From CAMLDH01 sp966250375 (GTDB taxonomy: Bacteria; Pseudomonadota; Gammaproteobacteria; Burkholderiales; Burkholderiaceae_D), in NCBI GenBank assembly GCA_966250375.1, contig CBINHE010000075.1, forward strand, positions 1 through 19,732: a DNA stretch of 19,732 nt, read 5' to 3'. Position numbers and translations under genes: made by a program. Shown piece after piece: positions 1 to 6,604 of the stretch; the first letter of the stretch is position 1; every line of letters begins with the position of its first letter. Under the pieces are notes generated by a model that was not told where the DNA came from, did not search any database, and saw only the letters and a list, made by a program, of their open reading frames with translations.

Positions 1-193
1 TGTTTACACCAGATCAAATCAGTTTACAAGAACTTTGAAGCGCGATTGCCCTGCCCATACACGCAGCAATATTTCATACTACAAGGCGCTACGGTATTAT
101 GCGGGTCTGTGATCGTTGCGAAAATAACGGCTTGCCATCTACCGTCTATTGTCGCGATCCTCTCTCCCGTTCTTCTCGAAAAAATCTATCGAA

Positions 194-451
194 ATGACCA
201 TGCAATCCATTGAAGCAATAAAGAACATATTGGCCGACGTATTGAGTCTTGGTGATCGGAAAACGAGCCTCAATTCGAATTCCGCATTGCTTGGGAGTCT
301 GCCCGAATTGGATTCCATGGCTGTCATCAATATCATTACAGCGCTGGAGGAACAGTTCGGCATTGTTGTCGATGATGACGAAATCAGCGCCAAGACGTTC
401 GAAACGCTGGGTACTCTCGCCATATTTGTCGATCAAAAACTAGCGGAATGA
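194..451 (+). CDS. Acyl carrier protein, exosortase A system-associated type
   Basis: An 85-residue free-standing acyl carrier protein. The phosphopantetheine site is visible as LPELDSMAV, with the modified serine at residue 41, followed by the acidic helix-II stretch ALEEQFGIVVDDDEI typical of carrier proteins. A 4'-phosphopantetheine arm on that serine would carry acyl groups in the cytoplasm. The stop overlaps the start of the next gene as ATGA, so the ACP and the two following hydrolases are probably translationally coupled. That trio is the accessory set known from exosortase-A (PEP-CTERM) loci, and the substrate is not known. ATG at 194 was chosen; ATG at 200 fits the family N-terminus (MQSIEAIK) equally well, and a TTG at 149 would add an unlikely extension. 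No clear Shine-Dalgarno sequence precedes either ATG. Identification as an ACP is firm; the exosortase link rests on the neighbours. Confidence 0.85.
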   Translation: MTMQSIEAIKNILADVLSLGDRKTSLNSNSALLGSLPELDSMAVINIITALEEQFGIVVDDDEISAKTFETLGTLAIFVDQKLAE

Positions 452-1299
452 GTGGGTATCCAGATCATCCCGCAGCGCAGCCTTTTTTTCTGGACGCGGC
501 GCATGGGAAGCGGTTCTGTATCTATCATGCCCCCGCCCTCGAACTGGATTGCCGCGGCGCATTCATTTATGTGCATCCCTTCGGCGATGAAATGAACAAG
601 ACAAGGCGAATCGCTGCGTTGCAAGCAAGAGCTTTTGCTGCGATGGGATTCGGCGTGCTGCAAATAGATCTGTATGGCTGCGGCGACAGTAGTGGTGAAT
701 TTGTCGATGCCAGATTGGCGATTTGGCGAGAAGACTTGTCCATTGCGAAAAAATGGCTTGAACGCCATGTCGCAGCGCCGGTCAGTTTGTGGGGAGCACG
801 TCTGGGCGGATTGCTCGCTTTGGACTTTGCCAGTCGCGTGGAAAGCACTATCGAAAAAATCATTCTTTGGCAGCCGGTTGTTAGTGGGGAGTTATTTTTG
901 ACACAATTCTTACGGCTGCGCCTGGCTGGCGACATGCTCGCTGAAGGAACGGCAAAACATACTGGGACGCGCGCGATGCGCAATGCGCTGGCGGCTGGGG
1001 AAATCCTTGAAGTGGCCGGCTATGAGCTTGCTCCCGCATTGGCCGCGGCAGTCGATACGCTGGATGCAAGCAAAATCGTGCTGACAAAGAGCGCCGTTCA
1101 CTGGTTCGAGATCGCGCCTGAAATCGGGCGCGCGATGCAGCCGGCGAGGGCAGAGGTGGTCAGGGCGTGGGAACAGGAGGGTGTCGATCTGCAGGTGCAC
1201 ATGGTGCCGGGTGAGTCCTTTTGGTCGACGCAGGAAGTATCGGAGTGCCCAGACATGTTATCCGCGACAGCGCAAATCTTCGTCGATATGCAGCCATGA
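448..1299 (+). CDS. Alpha/beta hydrolase, exosortase A system-associated hydrolase 2 type
   Basis: A 283-residue alpha/beta-hydrolase-fold protein. Visible landmarks are the HPFGDEMNKTRR region (residues 43-54), which resembles the oxyanion-hole segment of 'hydrolase 2' of exosortase-A loci, the IDLYGCGDSSGEF strand-loop (73-85), and the nucleophile elbow LWGARLGGLLAL, where Arg118 occupies the usual serine position. Without a Ser, Cys or Asp nucleophile, ordinary esterase chemistry is doubtful. It may be a non-hydrolytic acyl-binding protein or use another residue. It starts inside the ACP stop codon (ATGA) and ends in another ATGA with hydrolase 1, so the three products are probably made in step. 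Family assignment is from recalled sequence character, not a search; the alpha/beta-hydrolase fold is secure and the catalytic role unknown. Confidence 0.82.
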   Translation: MSGYPDHPAAQPFFLDAAHGKRFCIYHAPALELDCRGAFIYVHPFGDEMNKTRRIAALQARAFAAMGFGVLQIDLYGCGDSSGEFVDARLAIWREDLSIAKKWLERHVAAPVSLWGARLGGLLALDFASRVESTIEKIILWQPVVSGELFLTQFLRLRLAGDMLAEGTAKHTGTRAMRNALAAGEILEVAGYELAPALAAAVDTLDASKIVLTKSAVHWFEIAPEIGRAMQPARAEVVRAWEQEGVDLQVHMVPGESFWSTQEVSECPDMLSATAQIFVDMQP

Positions 1300-2171
1300 A
1301 ATTCGAAGAGAGTGCATTGAGTTTTCCCTGCCATGATTCGTGGCTTTACGGGATTTTGAGTTTGCCGGAGCAACCCGTTTCACGAGGCGTTCTGATCGTC
1401 GTGGGCGGCCCACAGTATCGCGTGGGAAGCCATCGCCAGTTCACCCTGCTTGCCCGCGATTTTGCATCACATGGGGTGCCGGTGATGCGGTTCGACTATC
1501 GGGGGATGGGGGATAGTGAAGGGGCGGTGAGGACATTCGAAGAAATAAATGATGACTTGCGTTGTGCGATAGACCGATTTTTTGAGCAAATCCCTACCCT
1601 TAGGGAACTGGTTATCTGGGGGCTGTGTGATGCGGCATCGGCTGCGCTGTTTTACGCGCATCAGGATCGACGTGTGACCGGTCTGATTTTGTTGAACCCT
1701 TGGGTGAGAACTGAAGAAGGAATTGCCAAGGCATATTTGAAACATTACTACTTCTCTCGTTTCTTCGAGCGAGACCTCTGGGAAAAAGTGCTCGGCGGCC
1801 GTTTTGATTTTGTCGTAGCAGGACGGTCTTTCTTGAAATTGATGAATAATGCTTTCCTCGGAAGAAAAAAGGACGTCAACGCAAGTCCCGATACAAGCGG
1901 GAATGGAACCGGCGATCTTGTGGCGCTACACGAGCGGATGTTCGGCGGATTCAGTCACTTTAAGGGACGAATACTTTTGATTTTGAGTGGTAACGATCTC
2001 ACATCGCAAGAATTTTCGGGGCTGGTCAAAGGTTCGCGCAAGTGGCGAGCCTTGCTGGGATCTTCTCGTGTGAAATGCTTCGATTTGCCGGGCGCGAATC
2101 ATACTTTTTCACGGCGCGATTGGCGCGAGCAAGTGGCTACATGGTCGAGAGAGTGGGTTCAGGCATGGTGA
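1296..2171 (+). CDS. Alpha/beta hydrolase, exosortase A system-associated hydrolase 1 type
   Basis: A 291-residue alpha/beta hydrolase. The N-terminal part has RGVLIVVGGPQYRVGSHRQF (residues 30-49) and MRFDYRGMGDSEG (64-76), both strongly reminiscent of 'hydrolase 1' of exosortase-A systems. The nucleophile elbow reads WGLCDAAS, placing Cys111 where serine is normal. A candidate catalytic His is His269 in GANHTF near the C-terminus. The start was set at ATG 1296, which overlaps the upstream stop as ATGA; an open frame extends further upstream but would overlap hydrolase 2 by about 75 bases. Paired unlike hydrolases beside an ACP are a hallmark of these loci. The job is unproven; thioester transfer or hydrolysis on the ACP is an inference. 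A further ATG (2165) lies within its last codons and opens a broken reading frame. Confidence 0.85.
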   Translation: MKFEESALSFPCHDSWLYGILSLPEQPVSRGVLIVVGGPQYRVGSHRQFTLLARDFASHGVPVMRFDYRGMGDSEGAVRTFEEINDDLRCAIDRFFEQIPTLRELVIWGLCDAASAALFYAHQDRRVTGLILLNPWVRTEEGIAKAYLKHYYFSRFFERDLWEKVLGGRFDFVVAGRSFLKLMNNAFLGRKKDVNASPDTSGNGTGDLVALHERMFGGFSHFKGRILLILSGNDLTSQEFSGLVKGSRKWRALLGSSRVKCFDLPGANHTFSRRDWREQVATWSREWVQAW

Positions 2172-2239
2172 AGCGTGCGCTGATGGTTTTGTATCATTTC
2201 CGCCTCGAAATTAGAGGGCATCACCCCGCCCATCGATGA
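2165..2239 (+). pseudogene. Possible remnant of a glycosyltransferase 5' end
   Basis: An ATG overlapping the end of hydrolase 1 opens a 24-codon frame starting MVKRALMVLYHF. This resembles the first beta-strand of GT-B glycosyltransferases found in exosortase loci, which typically continue as HFPP. Here the frame reads HFRLEIRG and stops at TGA 2237-2239. Adding one base after the Phe codon would restore HFPP, but a stop follows within a few codons. The remaining 120 bases before the next gene contain no recognisable glycosyltransferase sequence. This suggests that only the very 5' end of a formerly coupled gene survived a deletion. The match rests on about 12 residues, so it is tentative. 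Confidence 0.35.
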
Positions 2240-2327
2240 ATCGGCGGATGCCATTTGCGCCTACTTCAGACGCATAATGCTGACGCCAAGGCGGTTGTCT
2301 GCAATAGCGCCACGAGCTCCGACTATT

Positions 2328-2347
2328 CCAGACTTAAATTCGTCTGG
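2328..2347. repeat. Short inverted repeat downstream of the DUF4124 gene
   Basis: A 6-bp perfect stem, CCAGAC (2328-2333) with GTCTGG (2342-2347), around an 8-base A/T-rich loop. It lies just beyond the 3' end of the minus-strand operon and could help end transcription. No T-run follows on either strand, so it is not a convincing intrinsic terminator. The rest of 2240-2356 shows no gene. Confidence 0.35.
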
Positions 2348-2356
2348 TTGAATAGA

Positions 2357-2803
2357 TTAAAACAATCGTGCCGCGTGCGCTTGGCATTCCACTTCATATT
2401 TTTCGGTCGCGCGCCGCGCTTTGCGTTTAGCCTTGTCAGCAGACTTGCCGGTTGCGTGGGTGGCATCTTCATCGGCCCACTTCTTGCGCTGTTCCAGAGA
2501 AGTACATTTCGCTTTTTTTATATTGGCGCTTCTAGCTGCTTGTCGTTGTTCTTTTTCCTCTTTTGTTTCACGTTGGTGGCGCGCTTTTTCAAGGCGTTCT
2601 ACTTCTCTTTTGTCCTGGGCAAGTTGTTGTTTGGCTTTGGTTGCATCCAGGGAAGATACCGTGTCGCCGTTCGTTATAACAGTTTTGCCGCCGGGGCATG
2701 GCACGTCGCTATAAGTTGTTTTCCCAGCAATTTCGCATTTAAAAATCGCAAGCGCAGGTGCGGAAAATGACAGTAGCAATGTGACCAATAAGGTTCGCAG
2801 CAT
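2357..2803 (-). CDS. Secreted DUF4124 domain protein
   Basis: A 148-residue exported protein of unknown function. Residues 1-19 form a signal peptide (MLRTLLVTLLLSFSAPALA) with an Ala-x-Ala cleavage site, so the product is probably periplasmic. The mature N-terminus begins IFKCEIAGKTTYSDVPCPGG, the hallmark of DUF4124, whose two cysteines probably form a disulfide. After about residue 55 comes a Lys/Glu/Arg/Gln-rich, probably helical or coiled-coil stretch, then KCTSLEQRKKWADEDA, and a further Cys near the C-terminus. It is the last gene of the minus-strand wrbA operon, starting 22 bases after the dehydrogenase stop. Small DUF4124 proteins are common in betaproteobacteria; no biochemical role is assigned. 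Confidence 0.8.
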   Translation of the reverse strand: MLRTLLVTLLLSFSAPALAIFKCEIAGKTTYSDVPCPGGKTVITNGDTVSSLDATKAKQQLAQDKREVERLEKARHQRETKEEKEQRQAARSANIKKAKCTSLEQRKKWADEDATHATGKSADKAKRKARRATEKYEVECQAHAARLF

Positions 2804-2825
2804 AGATTGTTTTTATGATGAGTAA

Positions 2826-4232
2826 TTAGATGACTTTACCCGGATTCATTAGATTCAATGGATCGAGAGCGCGCTTGATGGATTGCATTAGATGCAGTTC
2901 GACATCCGATTTGTAATGACGAATTTCATCACGCTTTAATGCGCCCAAGCCATGTTCTGCTGAAATCGAGCCGCCAAATTGATGCACACTATCGTGCACG
3001 ACGCGGTTGACGTCGGCTTGTCTGGCAATGAATGCCTCGTCCGATGCATGCTCGGGCGGTGAGACGTTGTAATGCAAATTGCCATCGCCGAGGTGGCCGA
3101 AGGTAACCATCCTGCATCCGGAGAAACTGTCTTGCAGCAATATGTCGGTGACACGGATGAAATCTCCGATGCGTGAAATCGGCACGGAAATGTCGTGCTT
3201 GATATTTTTGCCTTCCTCCGCTTGCGCCAGCGGAATATGCTCACGCAAATTCCACAAGGCTTTTGACTGAGCGATCGATGCTGCGACAATCGCATCCTGA
3301 ATCACCTCCTGTTCCAATGCACTGGTAATGACATTTTCCAGCATGGCGGTTGCATGCTCTTCGGACTCGCTATCGGAAATTTCCATCAGCACGTATTGTG
3401 GATAACTATGCGGGAACGGCAGGCGCATTTGCGGGAAATGTTTGGCGACCAACTGCAAACAAAAATTCGACATCAATTCGAAGCCGGTCAGTGTCGCACC
3501 GCATTGTGTCTGTGCAATTGCCAACAGCTTCAATGCATCGTCCGGTGTCTGCATCGCGGCCAGCGCGGTCAATTCTGCCTTGGGCTGCGAGAACAGCTTC
3601 AATACCGCTGCGGTAATGATGCCGAGCGTGCCTTCTGCACCGATGAAGAGATCACGCAGATCGTATCCCGTATTGTCCTTGCGCAGTCCGCGCAGTCCGC
3701 TCCAAACTTCGCCCTGTGCTGTGACGACTTCGAGGCCAAGGCATAGCTCACGCGCATTTCCATAGCGCAGTACCGCAGTGCCACCAGCATTGGTGGAGAG
3801 GTTGCCGCCAATGGTGCAGCTGCCTTCTGCCGCCAGCGATAATGGGAATAGGCGTCCCGCTTCGGCCGCTGCATTCTGAATGTTTTCCAGAATGCAGCCT
3901 GATTCCACCGTCATTGTATTGTTGATGATGTCCACGGCACGAATGCGGTTCAGGCGGGTTAAGCACAGTACGATCGCGGTACCGCTCTGGTCCGGTACGC
4001 TGCCGAGCACGAGGCCAGTATTTCCCCCTTGCGGCACGACGGGTACACGGAACTGGTTGCACAAGCGGATGATTGACGCTACTTCATCGGTGTTGCCGGG
4101 TTTGATGATAGCCAGCGCTTTGCCGGTAAAGCGACGGCGCCAGTCGGTCAGATACGGTGCGATATCCGTATCGCCGGTCAGGACATGATTTGCGCCGACC
4201 GTGTTGCGGCAATTATCGAGAAAATCGCTCAT
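2826..4232 (-). CDS. FAD-binding oxidoreductase, D-2-hydroxyglutarate/glycolate dehydrogenase family
   Basis: A 468-residue FAD-dependent enzyme of the GlcD/D-lactate dehydrogenase/D-2-hydroxyglutarate dehydrogenase group (FAD_binding_4 followed by FAD-oxidase_C). In the FAD domain, VPQGGNTGLVLGS (residues 66-78) and GGNLSTNAGGTAVLRYGN (142-159) bind the cofactor, and GAEGTLGIIT (198-207) ends it. The C-terminal domain carries FGHLGDGNLHYN (378-389) and SAEHGLG (424-430), which supply the metal-binding and catalytic histidines, and ends in NPGK. It probably oxidises a D-2-hydroxy acid and passes electrons to a quinone or flavoprotein; the substrate cannot be told from sequence. Its ATG overlaps the DUF2069 stop (ATGA), so it belongs to the wrbA operon. 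No GlcE or GlcF partner is adjacent, which argues for a stand-alone dehydrogenase rather than glycolate oxidase. Confidence 0.9.
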   Translation of the reverse strand: MSDFLDNCRNTVGANHVLTGDTDIAPYLTDWRRRFTGKALAIIKPGNTDEVASIIRLCNQFRVPVVPQGGNTGLVLGSVPDQSGTAIVLCLTRLNRIRAVDIINNTMTVESGCILENIQNAAAEAGRLFPLSLAAEGSCTIGGNLSTNAGGTAVLRYGNARELCLGLEVVTAQGEVWSGLRGLRKDNTGYDLRDLFIGAEGTLGIITAAVLKLFSQPKAELTALAAMQTPDDALKLLAIAQTQCGATLTGFELMSNFCLQLVAKHFPQMRLPFPHSYPQYVLMEISDSESEEHATAMLENVITSALEQEVIQDAIVAASIAQSKALWNLREHIPLAQAEEGKNIKHDISVPISRIGDFIRVTDILLQDSFSGCRMVTFGHLGDGNLHYNVSPPEHASDEAFIARQADVNRVVHDSVHQFGGSISAEHGLGALKRDEIRHYKSDVELHLMQSIKRALDPLNLMNPGKVI

Positions 4233-4639
4233 TCCGAGTGGGAGGCTTTTTGAATGGCTTGTTGCGCCAGTTTTTTTGCCGTCTGCTTATAGGGCCGCAG
4301 GTAAAAGATGGTACAGAAGAAAAATACGCAAACCAAACCGACTTCGATCCATGCCAATAGGGACGAAAGGCCGGCATCGATACCCGTCACGCTGGTGGCA
4401 CGCACGATGCCTTCAATGAAGTAGAGCAAAATCAGCATCGACGTCCATTGCAGCGTATAAATGTCGCGCTTGAGCACGCCGCGCAATGGGATCAGCAGCG
4501 GCAAAACTTTCAGTGCCATCCACGATCCTCCCGGACGTAAGGGCGCCAGCCACATTTCCCATGCAATGCACAATGCAATCAACGCCAGCAAACTGCCGAT
4601 GCTGCCGGCATAACAGGCTTTTTGAAACGGATCTTTCAT
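4229..4639 (-). CDS. DUF2069 inner-membrane protein
   Basis: A 136-residue hydrophobic protein with about four membrane segments (roughly residues 12-30, 41-53, 64-80 and 92-113) and a short basic C-terminal tail (KQTAKKLAQQ). The pattern RPGGSWMALKVLPLLIPLRG followed by LQWTSMLILLYFIEG matches the DUF2069 family, which has no known function. The start was placed at ATG 4639, overlapping the wrbA stop by four bases. The open frame continues upstream, but only as antisense-like sequence within wrbA. Its own stop overlaps the start of the FAD dehydrogenase. DUF2069 genes often sit beside wrbA in betaproteobacteria, so a membrane role near quinone redox chemistry is possible but unproven. Confidence 0.85.
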   Translation of the reverse strand: MKDPFQKACYAGSIGSLLALIALCIAWEMWLAPLRPGGSWMALKVLPLLIPLRGVLKRDIYTLQWTSMLILLYFIEGIVRATSVTGIDAGLSSLLAWIEVGLVCVFFFCTIFYLRPYKQTAKKLAQQAIQKASHSE

Positions 4640-5247
4640 CGGACGCCTCGTAATTTTTGGGTGGTTTGCGCCAATCGCCGCCCCAGCGCTATCGCCAAGG
4701 TGCGGGTATCGTCGGATACCTGATGATTGCCGTTCAGCCCCGACCAATGGCTGGCGCCGTAGGGTGATCCACCAGTGGCGGTGGTCATCAGTTCCGGCTG
4801 AGTGTAGGGCAAACCGAGCAGCATCATGCCATGATGCAGGAGCGGAATCATCATCGTCAGCAGAGTCGATTCCTGGCCGCCATGCAGGCTGCCGGTGGAC
4901 GTAAACACGCAGGCTGGTTTGCCGGAAAGTGCGCCCGATACCCATTGCGATGTCGTACTGTCCCAAAAATATTTCATGGGTGCAGCCATGTTGCCGAAAC
5001 GGGTGGGGGAGCCCAGCGCAAGTCCTGCGCATTCGTCAAGGTCGCGCAATTCAACATAGGGCGCACCTTCCTTGGGTACTTCGGGTTCGGTCGATTCTGC
5101 CACCGTCGACACTGCTGGCACCGTGCGTAATCGGGCATCGCAGCCGGGTACGCTTTCGATGCCTTGGGCAATCAAATCCGCCAATTTGCGGGTAGAGCCG
5201 TGTCGAGAATAGTACAAAACGAGAATAGTAAGGTTGGAGACATTCAT
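4636..5247 (-). CDS. wrbA: NAD(P)H:quinone oxidoreductase, WrbA type
   Basis: A 203-residue flavodoxin-fold enzyme that uses bound FMN to reduce quinones by two electrons, avoiding semiquinones. The FMN-phosphate loop is YYSRHGSTRKLA (residues 12-23). GSPTRFGNMAAPMKYFWD (79-96) and TSTGSLHGGQES (116-127) line the flavin, and GGSPYGASHWSG (159-170) is the characteristic WrbA/type IV quinone reductase motif. Length is normal for the family (about 200). It is the first gene of the operon with DUF2069, the FAD dehydrogenase and DUF4124. A TATAAT box ends only seven bases before the ATG, and no Shine-Dalgarno sequence is seen, so the transcript may be leaderless. A role in quinone or oxidative-stress defence follows from the family. 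Confidence 0.93.
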   Translation of the reverse strand: MNVSNLTILVLYYSRHGSTRKLADLIAQGIESVPGCDARLRTVPAVSTVAESTEPEVPKEGAPYVELRDLDECAGLALGSPTRFGNMAAPMKYFWDSTTSQWVSGALSGKPACVFTSTGSLHGGQESTLLTMMIPLLHHGMMLLGLPYTQPELMTTATGGSPYGASHWSGLNGNHQVSDDTRTLAIALGRRLAQTTQKLRGVR

Positions 5248-5250
5248 GCT

Positions 5251-5260
5251 TGGTATTATA
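5251..5260. promoter_or_regulatory. Overlapping divergent -10 elements between wrbA and the yihY-type gene
   Basis: The 59-base gap between two divergent genes holds TATAAT on the minus strand (5260 to 5255). On the plus strand the overlapping sequence forms an extended -10, TG-G-TATTAT (5251-5259). The minus-strand box lies seven bases from the wrbA ATG; the plus-strand box is 47 bases before the YihY-type start. No convincing -35 hexamer was found for either, so this is a candidate from sequence only. Confidence 0.4.
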
Positions 5261-5306
5261 GAGCGCTTTTATTGGCACTAATCGTCACGTCCTGCCGCCT
5301 CGCCCT

Positions 5307-6584
5307 ATGCCTCCAACAAAATTTCCTGCAAATCTATCTGACTTGTTTCAAATACGTTGGCCAAAAATTCGCGACATGGTCCGCTTCGCGCGGCGTCGAT
5401 TGGATGAAGAGCGCTTGCCACAAGTGGCGGGTAGCCTGACCTTTACGACGGTATTGGCGCTGGTGCCGATGTTGACGATTGCACTGGCGATCTTTACGAC
5501 TTTTCCGCTATTCAAGACCTTTCGTGCATCGCTTGAAGCCTATTTCATTCAAAGCCTGATGCCGAAGTCGATCGCCAATACGATACTTGGCTACCTCAGC
5601 CAGTTCGCGGCAAAGGCGACGCGCTTGTCAGCCGTCGGTGCCGTCGCATTGATTGCGACTGCGGTGGCGATGCTGGGGATGATCGACCGCGCGTTCAATC
5701 ATATCTGGCGAGTCAAGACGCGCCGGCCATTCATGCAGCGAGTGCTGGTGTATTGGGCGATTGTGACGCTCGGGCCACTGCTGATCGGCGTATCGATGAC
5801 GATGACGTCGCATGTGTTTACTGCGACTAATGACGTTGTCATGCGCGTCCCTTTTGTGGGCGCACTTTTTTATACGCTGGTATCGGTGATGCTGACCACG
5901 GGGGCATTCACCTTGCTCTACATAGTGGTACCGAATCGCTTTGTTGATTGGCGCGATGCAGTATGGGGTGGCTTGGTTGCCGCGATTGCATTTGAAATCG
6001 CCAAACGCCTGTTTGCGATATTCGTGACGAAATTCCCGACTTATACCGTGGTATATGGCGCATTGGCGGCAATGCCGATTTTTCTGGTGTGGATTTATGT
6101 ATCGTGGTGGATCACTTTGGGCGGTGCGGTCATCGCGGCATCCTTGCCAGTCGTGAAGTATGAGCGATGGTGGCATGTTGCCACGCCAGCCAGCGCTTTC
6201 GTTGACGCAATGGCGGTGCTCGAGACGCTGCATGAGGCGAGGGCCCATGGCGGTTCGGCTGCGGTCGATGCCGGCATGATCCGGTCACGGACCCGGCTCG
6301 GATTTGATGAGTCCGAAAGTCTGCTGCAAAAAATGCTCGATGCGGGGTGGGTCGGCCGTATCAAGACAGAATTGCCGAAGCGCATACAGTGGGGCAAGCG
6401 TGTCACGGAAGGCATGGATTCGTGGACTTTGCTGGCTAATCCGCAACAATTGACGATGGCGGACGTTTATCGTCTGTTCATGTTTGATCCGTCAGGCAAT
6501 CCGGTATTGGCCAGGCAGGTGGAAAGCGTGATCGAGCGGGGCTTGAGCCAATCGCTTGCCGTGCATTTTGCGCGCGGCGAATGA
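5307..6584 (+). CDS. YihY/virulence factor BrkB-family inner-membrane protein
   Basis: A 425-residue protein of the YihY/BrkB family, once misnamed ribonuclease BN. About six membrane segments lie at residues 44-68, 106-126, 146-170, 183-207, 218-238 and 250-280. Family features include AGSLTFTTVLALVPMLTIAL (41-60), the FNHIW motif (130-134), and TYTVVYGALAAMPIFLVWIY (245-264). Residues 290-425 form a soluble C-terminal extension (DAGMIRSRTRLGFDESESLLQKML) that looks like a winged-helix-type domain, as in the longer betaproteobacterial members. Function is unproven; transport or envelope roles are proposed. It is divergent from wrbA, a common neighbour in this group. ATG 5307 was chosen because homologous sequence begins soon after; no good Shine-Dalgarno is visible. 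It converges on the next gene with only 20 bases between stops. Confidence 0.88.
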   Translation: MPPTKFPANLSDLFQIRWPKIRDMVRFARRRLDEERLPQVAGSLTFTTVLALVPMLTIALAIFTTFPLFKTFRASLEAYFIQSLMPKSIANTILGYLSQFAAKATRLSAVGAVALIATAVAMLGMIDRAFNHIWRVKTRRPFMQRVLVYWAIVTLGPLLIGVSMTMTSHVFTATNDVVMRVPFVGALFYTLVSVMLTTGAFTLLYIVVPNRFVDWRDAVWGGLVAAIAFEIAKRLFAIFVTKFPTYTVVYGALAAMPIFLVWIYVSWWITLGGAVIAASLPVVKYERWWHVATPASAFVDAMAVLETLHEARAHGGSAAVDAGMIRSRTRLGFDESESLLQKMLDAGWVGRIKTELPKRIQWGKRVTEGMDSWTLLANPQQLTMADVYRLFMFDPSGNPVLARQVESVIERGLSQSLAVHFARGE

Positions 6585-6604
6585 AAATCAAAGGGACAGC
6601 CATC

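Noticed and set aside
1..213. Frame 1 is open for 70 codons from the window edge to TGA at 211, possibly the end of an upstream gene
   Set aside because: The translation has no recognisable domain and would overlap the ACP start; the stretch also has no convincing promoter, only a lone TATTAT at 95-100.
3679..3700. Direct repeat GCGCAGTCC within the FAD dehydrogenase gene
   Set aside because: It simply codes Gly-Leu-Arg-Gly-Leu-Arg in a conserved protein and has only two copies.
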